From positions 62,001-126,000 of the forward strand of contig CAVQNU010000015.1 of the NCBI GenBank assembly GCA_963714255.1: DNA of 64,000 nucleotides. Reading direction: 5' to 3'. The DNA comes from Rhodovastum sp963714255 (lineage in GTDB: Bacteria; Pseudomonadota; Alphaproteobacteria; Acetobacterales; Acetobacteraceae). A program made the position numbers and the translations under genes. A model generated the notes under the pieces. It ran no database searches. It was not told the DNA's origin and saw only the letters and a program-made list of their open reading frames with translations. Positions 1 to 8,311 of this stretch are shown in pieces. Each line of letters opens with the position of its first letter. Positions within the stretch are counted from its first letter, which is position 1.

Positions 1-11
1 GCGAGGGCGCC

Positions 12-758
12 GTGACTTTCCGTCTCGGCCTGATCCACCGTCCCCATTCCGAGCTGCCACGCCTGGCAGCTCGGATGGATGTGGATGCGCTCAAGGTGCC
101 GAATGTCTGCGACTGGCACCGATACATCACGCTGGACGGCGACGCGTTGGGCAACGACATGCACAGCAACTGCATTCCGTGCAGCGCACTCCGGCGGGTC
201 CAGATCGCGCGGGCGGTATCGGCCGGGGACATGCGGGTGCCGACCACCGGGCAGGCGCTTGGCCTTTATGAGCGCTGGGGTTGGGACGGCAGCGAGGGTG
301 GCGACATCGGGCTTGCGAGCGATGTCGCCGCGTTCCACTGGGCAACCGGCGGCGTCTCGTGGGGCGACCAATGGGAGGACTTGCCGAGCATCGTGGCGCT
401 CGCGCCTGCCAATCTCCACCACCTGCGCGCAGCGATCGCCTATCTCGGTCCGGTGCAGCTGGATCTGGCACTGCCCGGCTCGGCGCAGGGCCTCACATCC
501 TGGTCGGTGGCGTTCGGCCCGGATGGCGCGCCGGGAAGCTGGGGGCCGCATCGCGTCTGCGTCGGGCGGTACGACGGCGGCTATTTCTATGCCGTGTCGT
601 GGGGCCTCGAAATCACGATGACGCCGGACTTTGTGGAGCGCTACGCGATCAACGCGGAAGCTACGGTTTCCCGGTCCTGGATTGACATTTTGGGTGTCTC
701 GCCAGCCGGGCTGGACCTGGCTGCGCTGGAGCGGGAAATGGCCGCCCTGACAGCGTGA
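12..758 (+). CDS. Hypothetical protein, possibly papain-like fold, 5' end uncertain
   Basis: I do not recognise this family. The product is 248 residues from a GTG at 12, but the frame is open to the window edge, so the true start may lie upstream. A Cys pair occurs at C54 and C57 (SNCIPCSAL), and a late block starting at H180 reads HRVCVGRYDGGYFYAVSWG. That order, an early Cys then a late His followed by a hydrophobic strand and SWG, recalls the layout of papain-like and C39-like peptidases, but this is a resemblance only. No signal peptide or membrane segment is visible. The neighbours are small low-complexity or membrane proteins, so the context is accessory or phage-like. Presence of a gene is fairly sure; function is unknown. 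Confidence 0.6.
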   Translation: MTFRLGLIHRPHSELPRLAARMDVDALKVPNVCDWHRYITLDGDALGNDMHSNCIPCSALRRVQIARAVSAGDMRVPTTGQALGLYERWGWDGSEGGDIGLASDVAAFHWATGGVSWGDQWEDLPSIVALAPANLHHLRAAIAYLGPVQLDLALPGSAQGLTSWSVAFGPDGAPGSWGPHRVCVGRYDGGYFYAVSWGLEITMTPDFVERYAINAEATVSRSWIDILGVSPAGLDLAALEREMAALTA

Positions 759-770
759 GGTGTCCGTGCG

Positions 771-878
771 ATGCACGCGCTTGGGATGGCGAGGTATCTG
801 CCGCAGCCGCTCATTACGCTGCCCGCCAATCCGCAGCGGTTGATGCGCAACCGACCCGCCTGGTGCGGGCCGTGGTGA
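771..878 (+). CDS. Possible small ORF, 35 aa
   Basis: A 35-codon frame starts 12 bases after the preceding stop, with GAGGTGT as a possible ribosome binding site, and ends 28 bases before the next gene. It fills the gap in a tight string of same-strand genes, which is the only support. The product is Pro- and Arg-rich with no recognisable motif. Confidence 0.25.
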   Translation: MHALGMARYLPQPLITLPANPQRLMRNRPAWCGPW

Positions 879-906
879 CAATCCTGAACGAAGGTAAGAA
901 CAGATC

Positions 907-1332
907 ATGAGTTCGACTGAGGTTCCCGGCGCACTGACCACTGGTCTTGGCCGTCTGGCTGATGCGCTTTCAGCGATCGCCGCGGCGTTGCGCGCGGAAC
1001 TCGCCGCGCCTGCAACGGCACCTGGCGCGTCAGCCGCGACGGCTGCTGGCTCGGCGGCGCCGGCGCATGTCGCGCCTGCCCCCGGTTGGGCCGCCCATGT
1101 TGGGCCGGTAACGCCTCTTCATACCGCCCCGGCTGGGATTGCCCCGGCGCATGCCACGCCTGCCCCCGGTTGGTCCGTCCGTGCTGCAACGACCGTGGAG
1201 CCGGCAATCGCCGAGCCTGTTCATGTGGTGCCGGCTGCGCACGCGCCGACGATTGCCGCGACGGCTAGCGCGGCATCTCCTGCCGTAACGACGACCACTA
1301 CTGCCACCACGGCGGCGCATTCGGCGAACTGA
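907..1332 (+). CDS. Ala/Pro-rich low-complexity protein
   Basis: The 141-residue product starts at ATG 907 after AAGGTAAGAACAG. Residues 1-36 look like a short amphipathic helix (GLGRLADALSAIAAALRAEL). The rest is an Ala/Pro/Thr-rich tail with a loose internal repeat of the type PAHxxPAPGW seen at about residues 50-60 and 78-90, ending in a Thr run near 125-135. Tails like this occur in phage structural and cell-surface proteins, but no function can be assigned. It lies in the same-strand series 12-2000, probably one accessory transcription unit. The DNA repeats may make it prone to length change. Confidence 0.5.
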   Translation: MSSTEVPGALTTGLGRLADALSAIAAALRAELAAPATAPGASAATAAGSAAPAHVAPAPGWAAHVGPVTPLHTAPAGIAPAHATPAPGWSVRAATTVEPAIAEPVHVVPAAHAPTIAATASAASPAVTTTTTATTAAHSAN

Positions 1333-1619
1333 AGCACCGTGCCGCCCGGGCGGCAGGTCTTGGGGCACGTGTTTCGGGGCTGGTCGGCGGTGCTGCGGTC
1401 TGCACCGGTTGTCCATGCCATTGATGGCAGGGGTCACGCCATGATGGCGTTTGAGGTGACAAATCAGGCCGGCCTGTTGCCTGACCTGCCCGACCTTACG
1501 GTGGCGTCGCCGCGGCCGTGAACGATCCCGTCCCGAGGGCGCCGCTGGCCGGCACGGGCGATGGACAACGGAATCTGGTCGTACCTCTTTTGTGCCATGT
1601 TGATGACGGGAGCAGCTCG

Positions 1620-2000
1620 ATGGTCATAACTTACCCGACCGATCCGCTGGTGACGGGGCTTGCCGGCATTGCCGCGGGTGTCCTGCTGGGCGTGGGTGGC
1701 GCGCGGGCTGTGCCGCGTGTGTTTGCCGCAGCCCGTGCCGCACGCGCCTCCGTGACAAGCTGGAGGGCCGCCAGGCAGGCGTCCCTGAACCGGAGGGTGC
1801 GTGCGGCAGAGGCGACGCCGGCGTTGCCGTCCGCCGAGGTGCTGGCGGCGATCATCGCGGCGGTGCGGGCCGAACTGGGCAAACCGGGGCCGTCGGAGTG
1901 CGCGCCCGTTGTTGCCACGCCGGTGGCGAGTGTGGCGGCTGCGCCGGACCCGACCGCGCCGCTGCCGGTGCGGTCTGCCGATCCATGGATTGTGCGCTGA
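1620..2000 (+). CDS. Small membrane-anchored hypothetical protein
   Basis: The frame is open from 1518, but ATG 1620, preceded by GGGAGCAG, gives a more natural product of 126 residues. A hydrophobic Gly/Ala-rich segment at about residues 9-27 (LVTGLAGIAAGVLLGVGGA) is a likely transmembrane helix. It is followed by an Arg/Ala-rich cytoplasmic helix, a second helix (AEVLAAIIAAVRAEL) and a Pro/Val-rich tail. The helix AAIIAAVRAEL resembles the AAALRAEL of the preceding gene product, so the two may be related. Small one-helix proteins like this are common near phage lysis genes, but no holin or endolysin is identifiable. 1333-1619 holds no convincing gene. Confidence 0.45.
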   Translation: MVITYPTDPLVTGLAGIAAGVLLGVGGARAVPRVFAAARAARASVTSWRAARQASLNRRVRAAEATPALPSAEVLAAIIAAVRAELGKPGPSECAPVVATPVASVAAAPDPTAPLPVRSADPWIVR

Positions 2001-2206
2001 GTGCCGTCGGACCGGCTAAAGACGCCGCAATGGGCGGGTACCTTCTGGCACGGCACCACGGCGTTGGCTGCTTCTGCCGTGTCCCGGCTTCCAGGTTGCC
2101 AGCGCGACAAATCGGGGCCGGCGGAGCCGCGCGCGTCCGTTCGGGCGGCGCCGGCGATCGGCATGTTTGATTCGTTCAGGCCGGTTCCGATATCTCGACC
2201 TGGGCG

Positions 2207-2994
2207 TCACCTGGCTCGAAATTTCGTCTGGCCGACCGGCAGCAGTGCTCCCATGCGGGCCGGGAAGACCGGCGCCTGTGGGGTGATCTCGCCCGCCTCG
2301 CGGGCGAGGAAGCCGGGCAGGTCGGACAGCGGCACAACCTCCAGCGCCGCGTATTCGCCATTGCCGCACGCCGCGTGCGCCGCCCGGATCGGCCCTGCCG
2401 TCAAAGCGGTGCGCAGCGCGATGCCGAGGTCGAGCACGTGGCTACCGGCATGCTCGACGAGGGCAAGCGGTTGCGGGTCGCATACCGCATCGGCGCTGAG
2501 TCCCACCTCCTCGTGCAGTTCAGCCAGCACGGCCGCCAGAACATCCACCGTGCCGCCTGGCCGGCCGGCGCGGTGATCTACGCTGCCGGCCGGCGGCAAT
2601 TGCCACTGCCCGGCTGATAGACCGCGCCGGTCGGGCGCCGCCCGAACACCACCCCGTCCGGTCCGTGCACGACGCCATTCACCGCCAGCGGACGCAGGCC
2701 GAGCTCGCCGAACAGGCCAGGGCGGTCCATCTGGGCGACGATGCGGCGGAACTCGGTCCAGTGGCCGCTGATCAGGCCGGCCGTGATGGCGTCTGCAGTA
2801 AACACACGCCCATTGAACAGTTTTTCGTTCATGCGCCCTTGCGCGACGGCCCACAGCCGGTCGACCTCGGCGTCCAGCGCGGCCGGCAGGGCAGGCATGG
2901 CGCGCGCAATAAACAGTCTCACGCCGGCCGCGACGGCATGCACATGCCAGCCCGGCGGCAGCGCAAGGCTTCGCATGATCACACTGCTTGGCAT
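2207..2994 (-). CDS. Nudix hydrolase-like protein, frame broken once
   Basis: Translation from ATG 2994 runs through an N-terminal domain of about 120 residues (WAVAQGRMNEKLFNGRVF...) to VYQPG near 2616. There the frame must shift to continue as QWQLPPAGSVD and the Nudix helix AELHEEVGL, then on to the stop at 2207. The span is 788 bases, one short of a multiple of three, so a single missing base near 2607-2611 accounts for the break and the restored product is 262 residues. The Nudix box has EExGL but Ala where the conserved Arg of REuxEE is expected. Nudix enzymes cleave nucleoside diphosphate derivatives; the substrate cannot be told here. The start lies 11 bases past the stop of the upstream methyltransferase-like gene with GGCGGG before it, so the two are probably cotranscribed. 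Confidence 0.65.
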
Positions 2995-3005
2995 CCCGCC
3001 GGCCT

Positions 3006-4286
3006 TTAAATGAGCGCCGGTTCCAGCCAGCGGGCCCATCCGTTGTTGTTGTTGGCGGCGCCGGATGCCATGGCCGTCTGCAGCACCAGATTGTGGGGGC
3101 CCGTCGGCGCGGGCAGGGGCACCACCCAGTCCGCCCGCTCGTGCGCCGCGACCACATGCTCCGCACGTGCCACTTCGCTGCCGTCCGGCCGTTCCAGTAT
3201 CAGCGTGAAAACGACCGGTGCGTTGGACCCACCGGCCTGGTGCAGCATGGCGGAGAACCGCGTCTGCCCGGCCAGCACAAGCGGAAAAATTGCGCGGGCC
3301 GGCGGCTGGCCTGGCATGTTTGGGTGCAGCTGGCAGGATTTTCCGTCGAAGATGAAGAACGCCCAGGGCACCGGCGCCAGATCTTGCAGCAGCAGCGGCG
3401 TGAGCCCGGGTTCGTCGGAGATCAGCTTCAGCCGTGGCGGCCCCGGCGGATAGGCCCGCAGCGGCACGTGGCGCCGGAACATGTCATGCTCGCCGTGCCG
3501 GCCATGGTCGTAAAACATCTGTGGGAAGCAGGCGGCCACAATCTGCTCGACGCCGGGGACCAGGCCCGGATGGGTGCGCACCAGCGCCACGTCCAGTTGG
3601 CGTAGCCAGGGCGCCTGCGGGTCGGCGAACACCGCCGCCTCGGCGCCCACGGCATCGCAGAGAACGAAGTCGACCTGCGACCAGCCCAGCGCGGCCAGCA
3701 GGTCCGCCACCGGACGCGCCGGCACGAGTTCCTCCTCGTCTTCGACGCGGTCATGCAACGCCGGCGCCCAGTCACCTGCCGTCCGTTTGGTCACGGCCAG
3801 TCGCGTGGCGCTGTGCCAGGCCGCCATAGCAAGCATGCGGATGCGCGGCCATGGTCCGGTGTTGAGGCTGAGAAGACGTTGATTGGCCGGCATCGGTTCG
3901 ACGCAGGCGAGTTCGGCGAGAGGGTACCGGCGCGCAAGCCACACGGCCGCGTAGCCCGCATAGGCGCCCAGCATCAGGATGCGCCGTGGGGTGGCGGTCA
4001 TCGGCACCGCCAGCGCCTGATCGCGGAATATCTGCGTCAGGTTGACCACGTCCGGGGTGCCGCCGCGGAAATACAATGGATGGCCCAGTTCAGGCAGCAG
4101 GGCATAGCCAAGTCCGGTGTGCCCGGCCGCCAGCGCCTGCAGATGGTCGAAATAGGCCGCGCGCAGCCCGGCCTCGTCCGGCGCTGCCTGGAGAGCAAGC
4201 TCAAGCTCCGCCTTGCGGCGCAGTGCTGCGGGGGTCACCTCGGCCGGCTGCGTGATCATCTGTCCGCTGTCCTGCATCGTTCCCAT
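3006..4286 (-). CDS. SAM-dependent methyltransferase-like protein
   Basis: The 426-residue product has a Rossmann-type motif RILMLGAYAGYAAVWLARR followed by LACVEPMPANQRLL, the pattern of a class I methyltransferase glycine loop and the acidic ribose-binding end of strand 2. A later LRQLDVALVRTHPG resembles the strand-4 region of FkbM-like enzymes. The C-terminal 150 residues look like a separate beta-rich domain. ATG 4286 (MGTMQDSG) is chosen because the longer frame to 4412 overlaps the promoter region of the divergent marR gene; ATG 4277 is also possible. It lies immediately upstream of the Nudix gene. The substrate is unknown and methyltransferase activity is inference from motif order. 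Confidence 0.6.
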   Translation of the reverse strand: MGTMQDSGQMITQPAEVTPAALRRKAELELALQAAPDEAGLRAAYFDHLQALAAGHTGLGYALLPELGHPLYFRGGTPDVVNLTQIFRDQALAVPMTATPRRILMLGAYAGYAAVWLARRYPLAELACVEPMPANQRLLSLNTGPWPRIRMLAMAAWHSATRLAVTKRTAGDWAPALHDRVEDEEELVPARPVADLLAALGWSQVDFVLCDAVGAEAAVFADPQAPWLRQLDVALVRTHPGLVPGVEQIVAACFPQMFYDHGRHGEHDMFRRHVPLRAYPPGPPRLKLISDEPGLTPLLLQDLAPVPWAFFIFDGKSCQLHPNMPGQPPARAIFPLVLAGQTRFSAMLHQAGGSNAPVVFTLILERPDGSEVARAEHVVAAHERADWVVPLPAPTGPHNLVLQTAMASGAANNNNGWARWLEPALI

Positions 4287-4451
4287 CGGTCGCAACCGCA
4301 GTCTCGACAATCGCACGGCAAAAATCGAGGCGACAGGGCTGCGCGAGCGGCATGCAACGGATTCGTCACCCATCAGCATTTTTCGGATGACGCCGGGCCG
4401 TAAAGGTTGCATAATGAAACCATTGCGGTCAGTGTTCGGAAGGGTGCGTCA

Positions 4452-4856
4452 ATGCCCAATCCTGCGGTCCCGGCCGAGCGCCTACCAGAGGCGCTTCGCC
4501 ACACCATCGTTGGCCTGGTGCGCCGGGATGGTCCCGACCTGTCGGCCCGTCAGCTTGCCGTGTTCCTGATTTGTTATCTCGAGGAAGGGCCGCACACGGT
4601 GCGCGGCCTCGCCGCCCAATTGCACGTCTCCAAGCCCGCCATCACCCGCTCGCTCGATCGGCTCGGTGCGCTCGGCTTGGCACGGCGGGCGCAGGACCCG
4701 CGTGACCGCCGCAGCGTGGTGGTGCAGCGCACGCGCATCGGCCTGGAACTGCTCGCCGACCTGCGCGGCCTGCTCACGGCCGCGGCCGATGCGGTCAGCG
4801 CGCCGCCGCCGGTGGGAACCCGGCCGGCCGGCCGGATTGTGATGGCCTTCGCCTGA
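4452..4856 (+). CDS. MarR-family transcriptional regulator
   Basis: The 134-residue protein carries a winged helix-turn-helix: TVRGLAAQLHVSKPAITRSL is the recognition region and DRLGALGLARRAQDPRDRRS is the following helix and wing, with the DxRDRR wing motif typical of MarR. ATG 4452 is preferred over 4407 because GGAAGGG sits 8 bases before it. The gene is divergent from the methyltransferase/Nudix pair across about 165 bases, so it may control that pair, itself, or both. The C-terminal dimerisation helix is short compared with typical MarR proteins of about 145 residues. The effector is unknown. Confidence 0.8.
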   Translation: MPNPAVPAERLPEALRHTIVGLVRRDGPDLSARQLAVFLICYLEEGPHTVRGLAAQLHVSKPAITRSLDRLGALGLARRAQDPRDRRSVVVQRTRIGLELLADLRGLLTAAADAVSAPPPVGTRPAGRIVMAFA

Positions 4857-4982
4857 CGGCAGCGCCAGCCCAATCGGCATTCCCGTCAGGCGTTTTCACC
4901 CGGTTCATTTGGGCGTCGGGTTCCTGAGACGCGGGCGTAGCCCGTCATTGGCTTTCGCCGGGCGATCCTACCGGTAAGCACG

Positions 4983-5927
4983 TCAACGCGCCTCTGTCAT
5001 CCGACCGATCTCGGCGAGATCATCGTCCGAGAGCTTCCACCCTCCGGCGGTCACATTCTGGGCGAGTTGCTCAGGCTGGGTTGCCCCGGCGATGACGCTT
5101 GCCACCGGCTGGCGCGCCAGCAGCCAGGAGAAGGCCAGTTCCAGCAGCGTATGGCCGCGCGCCTCGGCGAAACCGGTCAACTGTTCGGTGATTGTCCAGT
5201 TTGCATCCGTCAGGGTGCGGTCGGCCAAGCGCTGCGTCGTGGTCAGGCGCGCCTGTGCCGGCATCGGCCCATCGCGGCGGTACTTGCCGGTCAGCAGCCC
5301 GCTGGCCAGCGGGAAATAGGGCAGCAACCCCAGGCCATAGGCGCGCGCCACCGGGATCACGTCGCGCTCGATGTCGCGCACCAGCAGCGAATACTCGTCC
5401 TGGCAGGATACGAATCCGCCTAGGCCGAGCTGCTTCGCGGTCCATTGTGCTTCGACCATCTGCCAGGCCGGCATGTTGGAGCAGCCGACATAGCGCACCT
5501 TGCCCTGCCGTACCAGGTCCTCCAGCGCCCGCAGCGTCTCCTCGACCGGGGTGAGCGGGTCGGCGCGGTGGAACTGGTAGAGGTCGATCCAATCGGTGCG
5601 CAACCGGCGCAGGCTGGCCTCGACCGCGGTCATGATCCAGCCCCGCGAGCCGCCCTGTTGCTCGCCGGCATCGTCCATTGTCAGACCGAATTTGGTGGCC
5701 AGCACGATGCGCTTGCGCGTATCCCCGAGTACCTGGCCCATCGCGGTCTCCGACCCGCCGCGTTCGCCATAGACATCGGCCGTGTCGAACAGGGTGATGC
5801 CGAGGTCGAGGGCTGCGTGGATGACGCGGCGGGTTGCGTCCAGGTCGATGCGGCCGCCGAAGTTGTTGCAGCCCAGCCCGATCGCCGAGACGCGCAGGCC
5901 GGACCGGCCCAGATTGCGGATTTCCAT
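4983..5927 (-). CDS. Aldo/keto reductase
   Basis: This 314-residue protein is a full-length NADPH-dependent aldo/keto reductase with the (beta/alpha)8 fold. The catalytic tetrad is visible: D48 and Y53 in LFDTADVYGERGGSE, K79 in LATKFG and H120 in LYQFHRADP. The C-terminal cofactor region is SVIAGATQPEQLAQN. ATG 5927 is chosen since GGAGG lies 9 bases upstream; ATG 5933 would leave only 3. The sequence is closest to the YajO/Tas-like group that reduces small aldehydes. It stands alone, convergent with marR, with no operon partner to suggest a substrate. Confidence 0.88.
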   Translation of the reverse strand: MEIRNLGRSGLRVSAIGLGCNNFGGRIDLDATRRVIHAALDLGITLFDTADVYGERGGSETAMGQVLGDTRKRIVLATKFGLTMDDAGEQQGGSRGWIMTAVEASLRRLRTDWIDLYQFHRADPLTPVEETLRALEDLVRQGKVRYVGCSNMPAWQMVEAQWTAKQLGLGGFVSCQDEYSLLVRDIERDVIPVARAYGLGLLPYFPLASGLLTGKYRRDGPMPAQARLTTTQRLADRTLTDANWTITEQLTGFAEARGHTLLELAFSWLLARQPVASVIAGATQPEQLAQNVTAGGWKLSDDDLAEIGRMTEAR

Positions 5928-6017
5928 GCGCATTTCCCTCCGTAAGGCCGATGCGCGCGAGTGTCGGCCTCGCCGGGCATGGTGATCAAACGGCGTGCGG
6001 CTAATCCGGGGCTTGCA

Positions 6018-6740
6018 TCAGAAACGGGCGGGCGGAGCGCCGCGCCAGGCGATCTCGTTGATAAGCTTGCGCGTCATCGCCGTCCCGAAACTGCGGAAGT
6101 CGTGCATCTCCAGCACGAAGCTGCCGGGGCCGCCGGTGACATTTTCACGGTAGTAGTTCGCCAGCCCGCCCGGCGGCTGCACATGGGCGAAGCTCCAGGC
6201 GACCGGATTTTCGTTAATGATCGCCAGACCATTGACAACAAGGCCCAACTCCACAGCGCGGTCCCGCACGCTGGCCACGTCCGGGCCGGTGTTATTGGTG
6301 CCATCGCCGCACACATCGATCACCTGCCGCGGGGCCTCGAACGGCGCCGCAGCCATCGCCTGCAGTGCCCGGTCCATACCCGCCCCGATGGCGGTGCGGC
6401 CCCAAAAGCTGCGCGGCGCGGCACGCAGCCGTTCGACGAAGGCGCTCGCCGTGGCTTCGTCGCGAATCACCGTCCAGTCGAGCACCGTGCGCACCTCATA
6501 GGTGCTGGCGAACTCGATATAGATGACGGCGATGGCACCGACCGGGCCGGCCTTGATGGCCGCGAGCACGTCGCCACTGGTGAAGGCGGTCTGGTAGCCG
6601 TTCTTCTCCAGGGTGAATTCCGTATCGTCGATGCTGCGCGACACGTCGGTAACCAGGGCAAGCAACAAGTCGACCGGCTCGCGCGCACGGGCCGGCGGCT
6701 GGACGGTGAGCAGCAGGAGCGCCGCGAGCAGCCATCGCAT
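6018..6740 (-). CDS. DUF1194 (von Willebrand A-like) secreted protein
   Basis: The 240-residue protein has a Sec signal peptide (MRWLLAALLLLTVQPPARA) and then a von Willebrand A-like domain. The metal-site motif is DVSRSID (D-x-S-x-S) near residue 33, followed by the paired strand AVIYIEFAS. Further conserved blocks are GRTAIGAGM and DVCGDGTNNTG. This combination matches the DUF1194 family of periplasmic proteins, whose role is not known. It is probably exported and metal-dependent for ligand binding. It is followed 60 bases away by the S24 regulator on the same strand but shares no obvious function with it. Confidence 0.8.
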   Translation of the reverse strand: MRWLLAALLLLTVQPPARAREPVDLLLALVTDVSRSIDDTEFTLEKNGYQTAFTSGDVLAAIKAGPVGAIAVIYIEFASTYEVRTVLDWTVIRDEATASAFVERLRAAPRSFWGRTAIGAGMDRALQAMAAAPFEAPRQVIDVCGDGTNNTGPDVASVRDRAVELGLVVNGLAIINENPVAWSFAHVQPPGGLANYYRENVTGGPGSFVLEMHDFRSFGTAMTRKLINEIAWRGAPPARF

Positions 6741-6800
6741 GGCCTATCGTGGCGGATTTCGGCGCTCGGGGGAAAGTGAAAAGGCGAGTGCTGGAGTTGG

Positions 6801-7454
6801 TTATTGGCTCGCCCACACAATCCGGTGCACCCATGCCACCTCGCCGAGATCAAGGCTGCGGTCCGCATGGGCCGGGTTGAGGCTGCGCAGTTCGACCCGC
6901 CGGGCCGACCGGCGCGCCAGTTGCTTGGCCATCACTTCGCCCTCGCTGGTGCGCACCACCACCCGGTCGCCGCGGCGGATCGGTGCCGCCGGCGAGACGA
7001 TCACCACATCGCCGTCGCGGAACACCGGTTCCATCGACTCGCCGCTGATCTCCAGGGCATAGGCGTTCGGATCGGCGATTTCGGGCAGCGCCACCTCGTC
7101 CCAGCCGCCGCCTACCGGGTAGCCGCCATCGTCGAAAAACCCTTCGCCGCCAGCCTGCGCAAAGCCGATCAGCGGCACACGCCGCGCAGCGGCCGGGGTG
7201 GCGCGGCCACCGGCGGGCAGGGCGCGCGCGCCGGTCACCAGCGCTGTGAAAGCGTCAAGCGTAGCGCCGGTCGCGTCCAGCACCTTGGCCAGGCTCTCGG
7301 TGCTCGGCCAGCGCGCCCTGCCGTCCGGCATCCGCCGCTTCGACGGGTTGAACGTGGTCGGGTCCAGCCCCGCCCGCTTGGCGAGGCCCGATGGCGACAG
7401 CCCGTATTCAGCGGCGAGCGTGTCGAGTGCGCGCCAGATGTCATCATGCTTCAT
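6801..7454 (-). CDS. HTH regulator with S24 peptidase domain (LexA/CI-like repressor)
   Basis: The 217-residue protein starts at ATG 7454 (MKHDDIWRALD). Residues 1-70 form a helix-turn-helix (GLSPSGLAKRAGLDPTTFNP), of the XRE/CI type and not the winged type of true LexA. Residues 100-217 are an S24 peptidase-like domain with the catalytic Ser in SGESMEPVFRDGD and the Lys in SEGEVMAKQL, so RecA-stimulated self-cleavage is possible. The auto-cleavage Ala-Gly would be in LIGFAQAGGEG near residue 107. It is divergent from the LexA-boxed gene at 7672, with a 12-bp palindrome between them that may be its operator. It could be a domesticated phage repressor. Confidence 0.8.
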   Translation of the reverse strand: MKHDDIWRALDTLAAEYGLSPSGLAKRAGLDPTTFNPSKRRMPDGRARWPSTESLAKVLDATGATLDAFTALVTGARALPAGGRATPAAARRVPLIGFAQAGGEGFFDDGGYPVGGGWDEVALPEIADPNAYALEISGESMEPVFRDGDVVIVSPAAPIRRGDRVVVRTSEGEVMAKQLARRSARRVELRSLNPAHADRSLDLGEVAWVHRIVWASQ

Positions 7455-7549
7455 GTCCGGCCACCCTGACCTCAAGCCTGAGCAGACCACCCGAAACGGG
7501 AACCTGCGACTCGATCGTGACGGAGCGCGTCAATGCAGTGTGATAGGAT

Positions 7550-7561
7550 TTTTGGCCAAAA
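7550..7561. promoter_or_regulatory. 12-bp palindrome, candidate operator of the S24 repressor
   Basis: TTTTGGCCAAAA is a perfect palindrome about 90 bases from the start of the S24-type repressor gene and upstream of the divergent gene at 7672. Position and symmetry suit a repressor operator; the assignment is inference. Confidence 0.35.
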
Positions 7562-7618
7562 GGGAATAGGAAAATGTGCATATTCCGCTTGCGAAGGGAA
7601 TGACGCGCGGAGATAAAT

Positions 7619-7633
7619 GTTCTTGTCCTGTTC
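7619..7633. promoter_or_regulatory. LexA (SOS) box, GTTC-N7-GTTC
   Basis: GTTC at 7619-7622 and GTTC at 7630-7633 are separated by exactly 7 bases, the alphaproteobacterial LexA consensus. The box lies 39 bases before the start of the gene at 7672, a normal distance for a repressor site over a promoter. Confidence 0.65.
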
Positions 7634-7671
7634 CGGAAGACGCACCCATTCACGGCCAAGGAGATCCCCCG

Positions 7672-8052
7672 ATGCATGCCCTCGCCCGTGCTCTGCCGAC
7701 CGAAGTTAAGCTCCAACATGGCCCGCGCCGCGCTCCCGGCGAACCGTTCCGCAGCGCCGAGCAGGCCTGGTTTTGGACCATGGCCTCCCTGGTTGCACGC
7801 CGCGAGGGCAGCAACAGCGACGGCCCGCACACGGCGCGTCCCTGCGATCCGGACGATGTGGTGAAGTGCCTTGACCAGCTCTACCGCCGTCGCCGAATCG
7901 ACCTGGTGCATGCCCGCATTCTGCGCATCTGGGGCGAGCGCGGCACGGCGCCGAACCCGGTCTATCCGCTCGAGCGGAGCGACTGGCGGCTGTGGCGCGA
8001 AGCGCTGGACCGGCTGGAATGGCCGTTGCGCGTCAAGGGAATCGTGGCCTGA
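7672..8052 (+). CDS. Conserved hypothetical protein, probable SOS-regulated gene
   Basis: The 126-residue protein starts at ATG 7672 with AGGAG 8 bases upstream. It has no signal or membrane segment and is rich in Arg and Trp (EQAWFWTMASL, CDPDDVVKCLDQLYRRRRID, LWREALDRLEWPLRVKG). It looks like a compact helical cytoplasmic protein. I recall similar sequences as unnamed conserved proteins in related alphaproteobacteria but cannot name a family. The LexA box 39 bases upstream suggests induction by DNA damage. A large palindromic repeat starts 9 bases after its stop and may act as its transcript end. Confidence 0.7.
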   Translation: MHALARALPTEVKLQHGPRRAPGEPFRSAEQAWFWTMASLVARREGSNSDGPHTARPCDPDDVVKCLDQLYRRRRIDLVHARILRIWGERGTAPNPVYPLERSDWRLWREALDRLEWPLRVKGIVA

Positions 8053-8060
8053 GGCGGTCG

Positions 8061-8233
8061 GAGGAAGCCGGGCCAGGGCTCTGCCCTGGACCCGCCAAGG
8101 GCCGAGAGGCCCTTGGAACCCATTTCTTTTCAGACAGTTGTCACGCGAGGGGGGACCCGGTTCATCCCCCAGCACCTCATGTGACAACTGCTTGATGAGC
8201 GGGGTCCAGGGCAGAGCCCTGGCCTTGCTTCCG
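8061..8233. repeat. Composite palindromic element, copy 1
   Basis: This 173-bp copy has outer inverted arms (GGAAGCC.GGGCCAGGGC... and its complement ending CCTGGCCTTGCTTCC), each containing the core CCAGGGC-TCT-GCCCTGG or its reverse. Inside are a hairpin built on CCAAGGGCC/GGCCCTTGG and a second palindrome with arms CAGTTGTCAC/GTGACAACTG around a GGGGGGACCCGGTTCATCCCCC centre. It follows the gene ending at 8052. Confidence 0.85.
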
Positions 8234-8275
8234 CCGACCAATTCCGACCAAGCGACCAATTGAGGAAAAAATTCC

Positions 8276-8305
8276 TTGACCTTGCTCCCCTCGCCACCCT
8301 AAATC
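8276..8305 (+). promoter_or_regulatory. Promoter of candidate small RNA
   Basis: TTGACC at 8276-8281 and TAAATC at 8300-8305 are spaced by 18 bases, a good sigma-70-type pair. The predicted start is near 8312. Confidence 0.5.
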
Positions 8306-8311
8306 TTCGTC

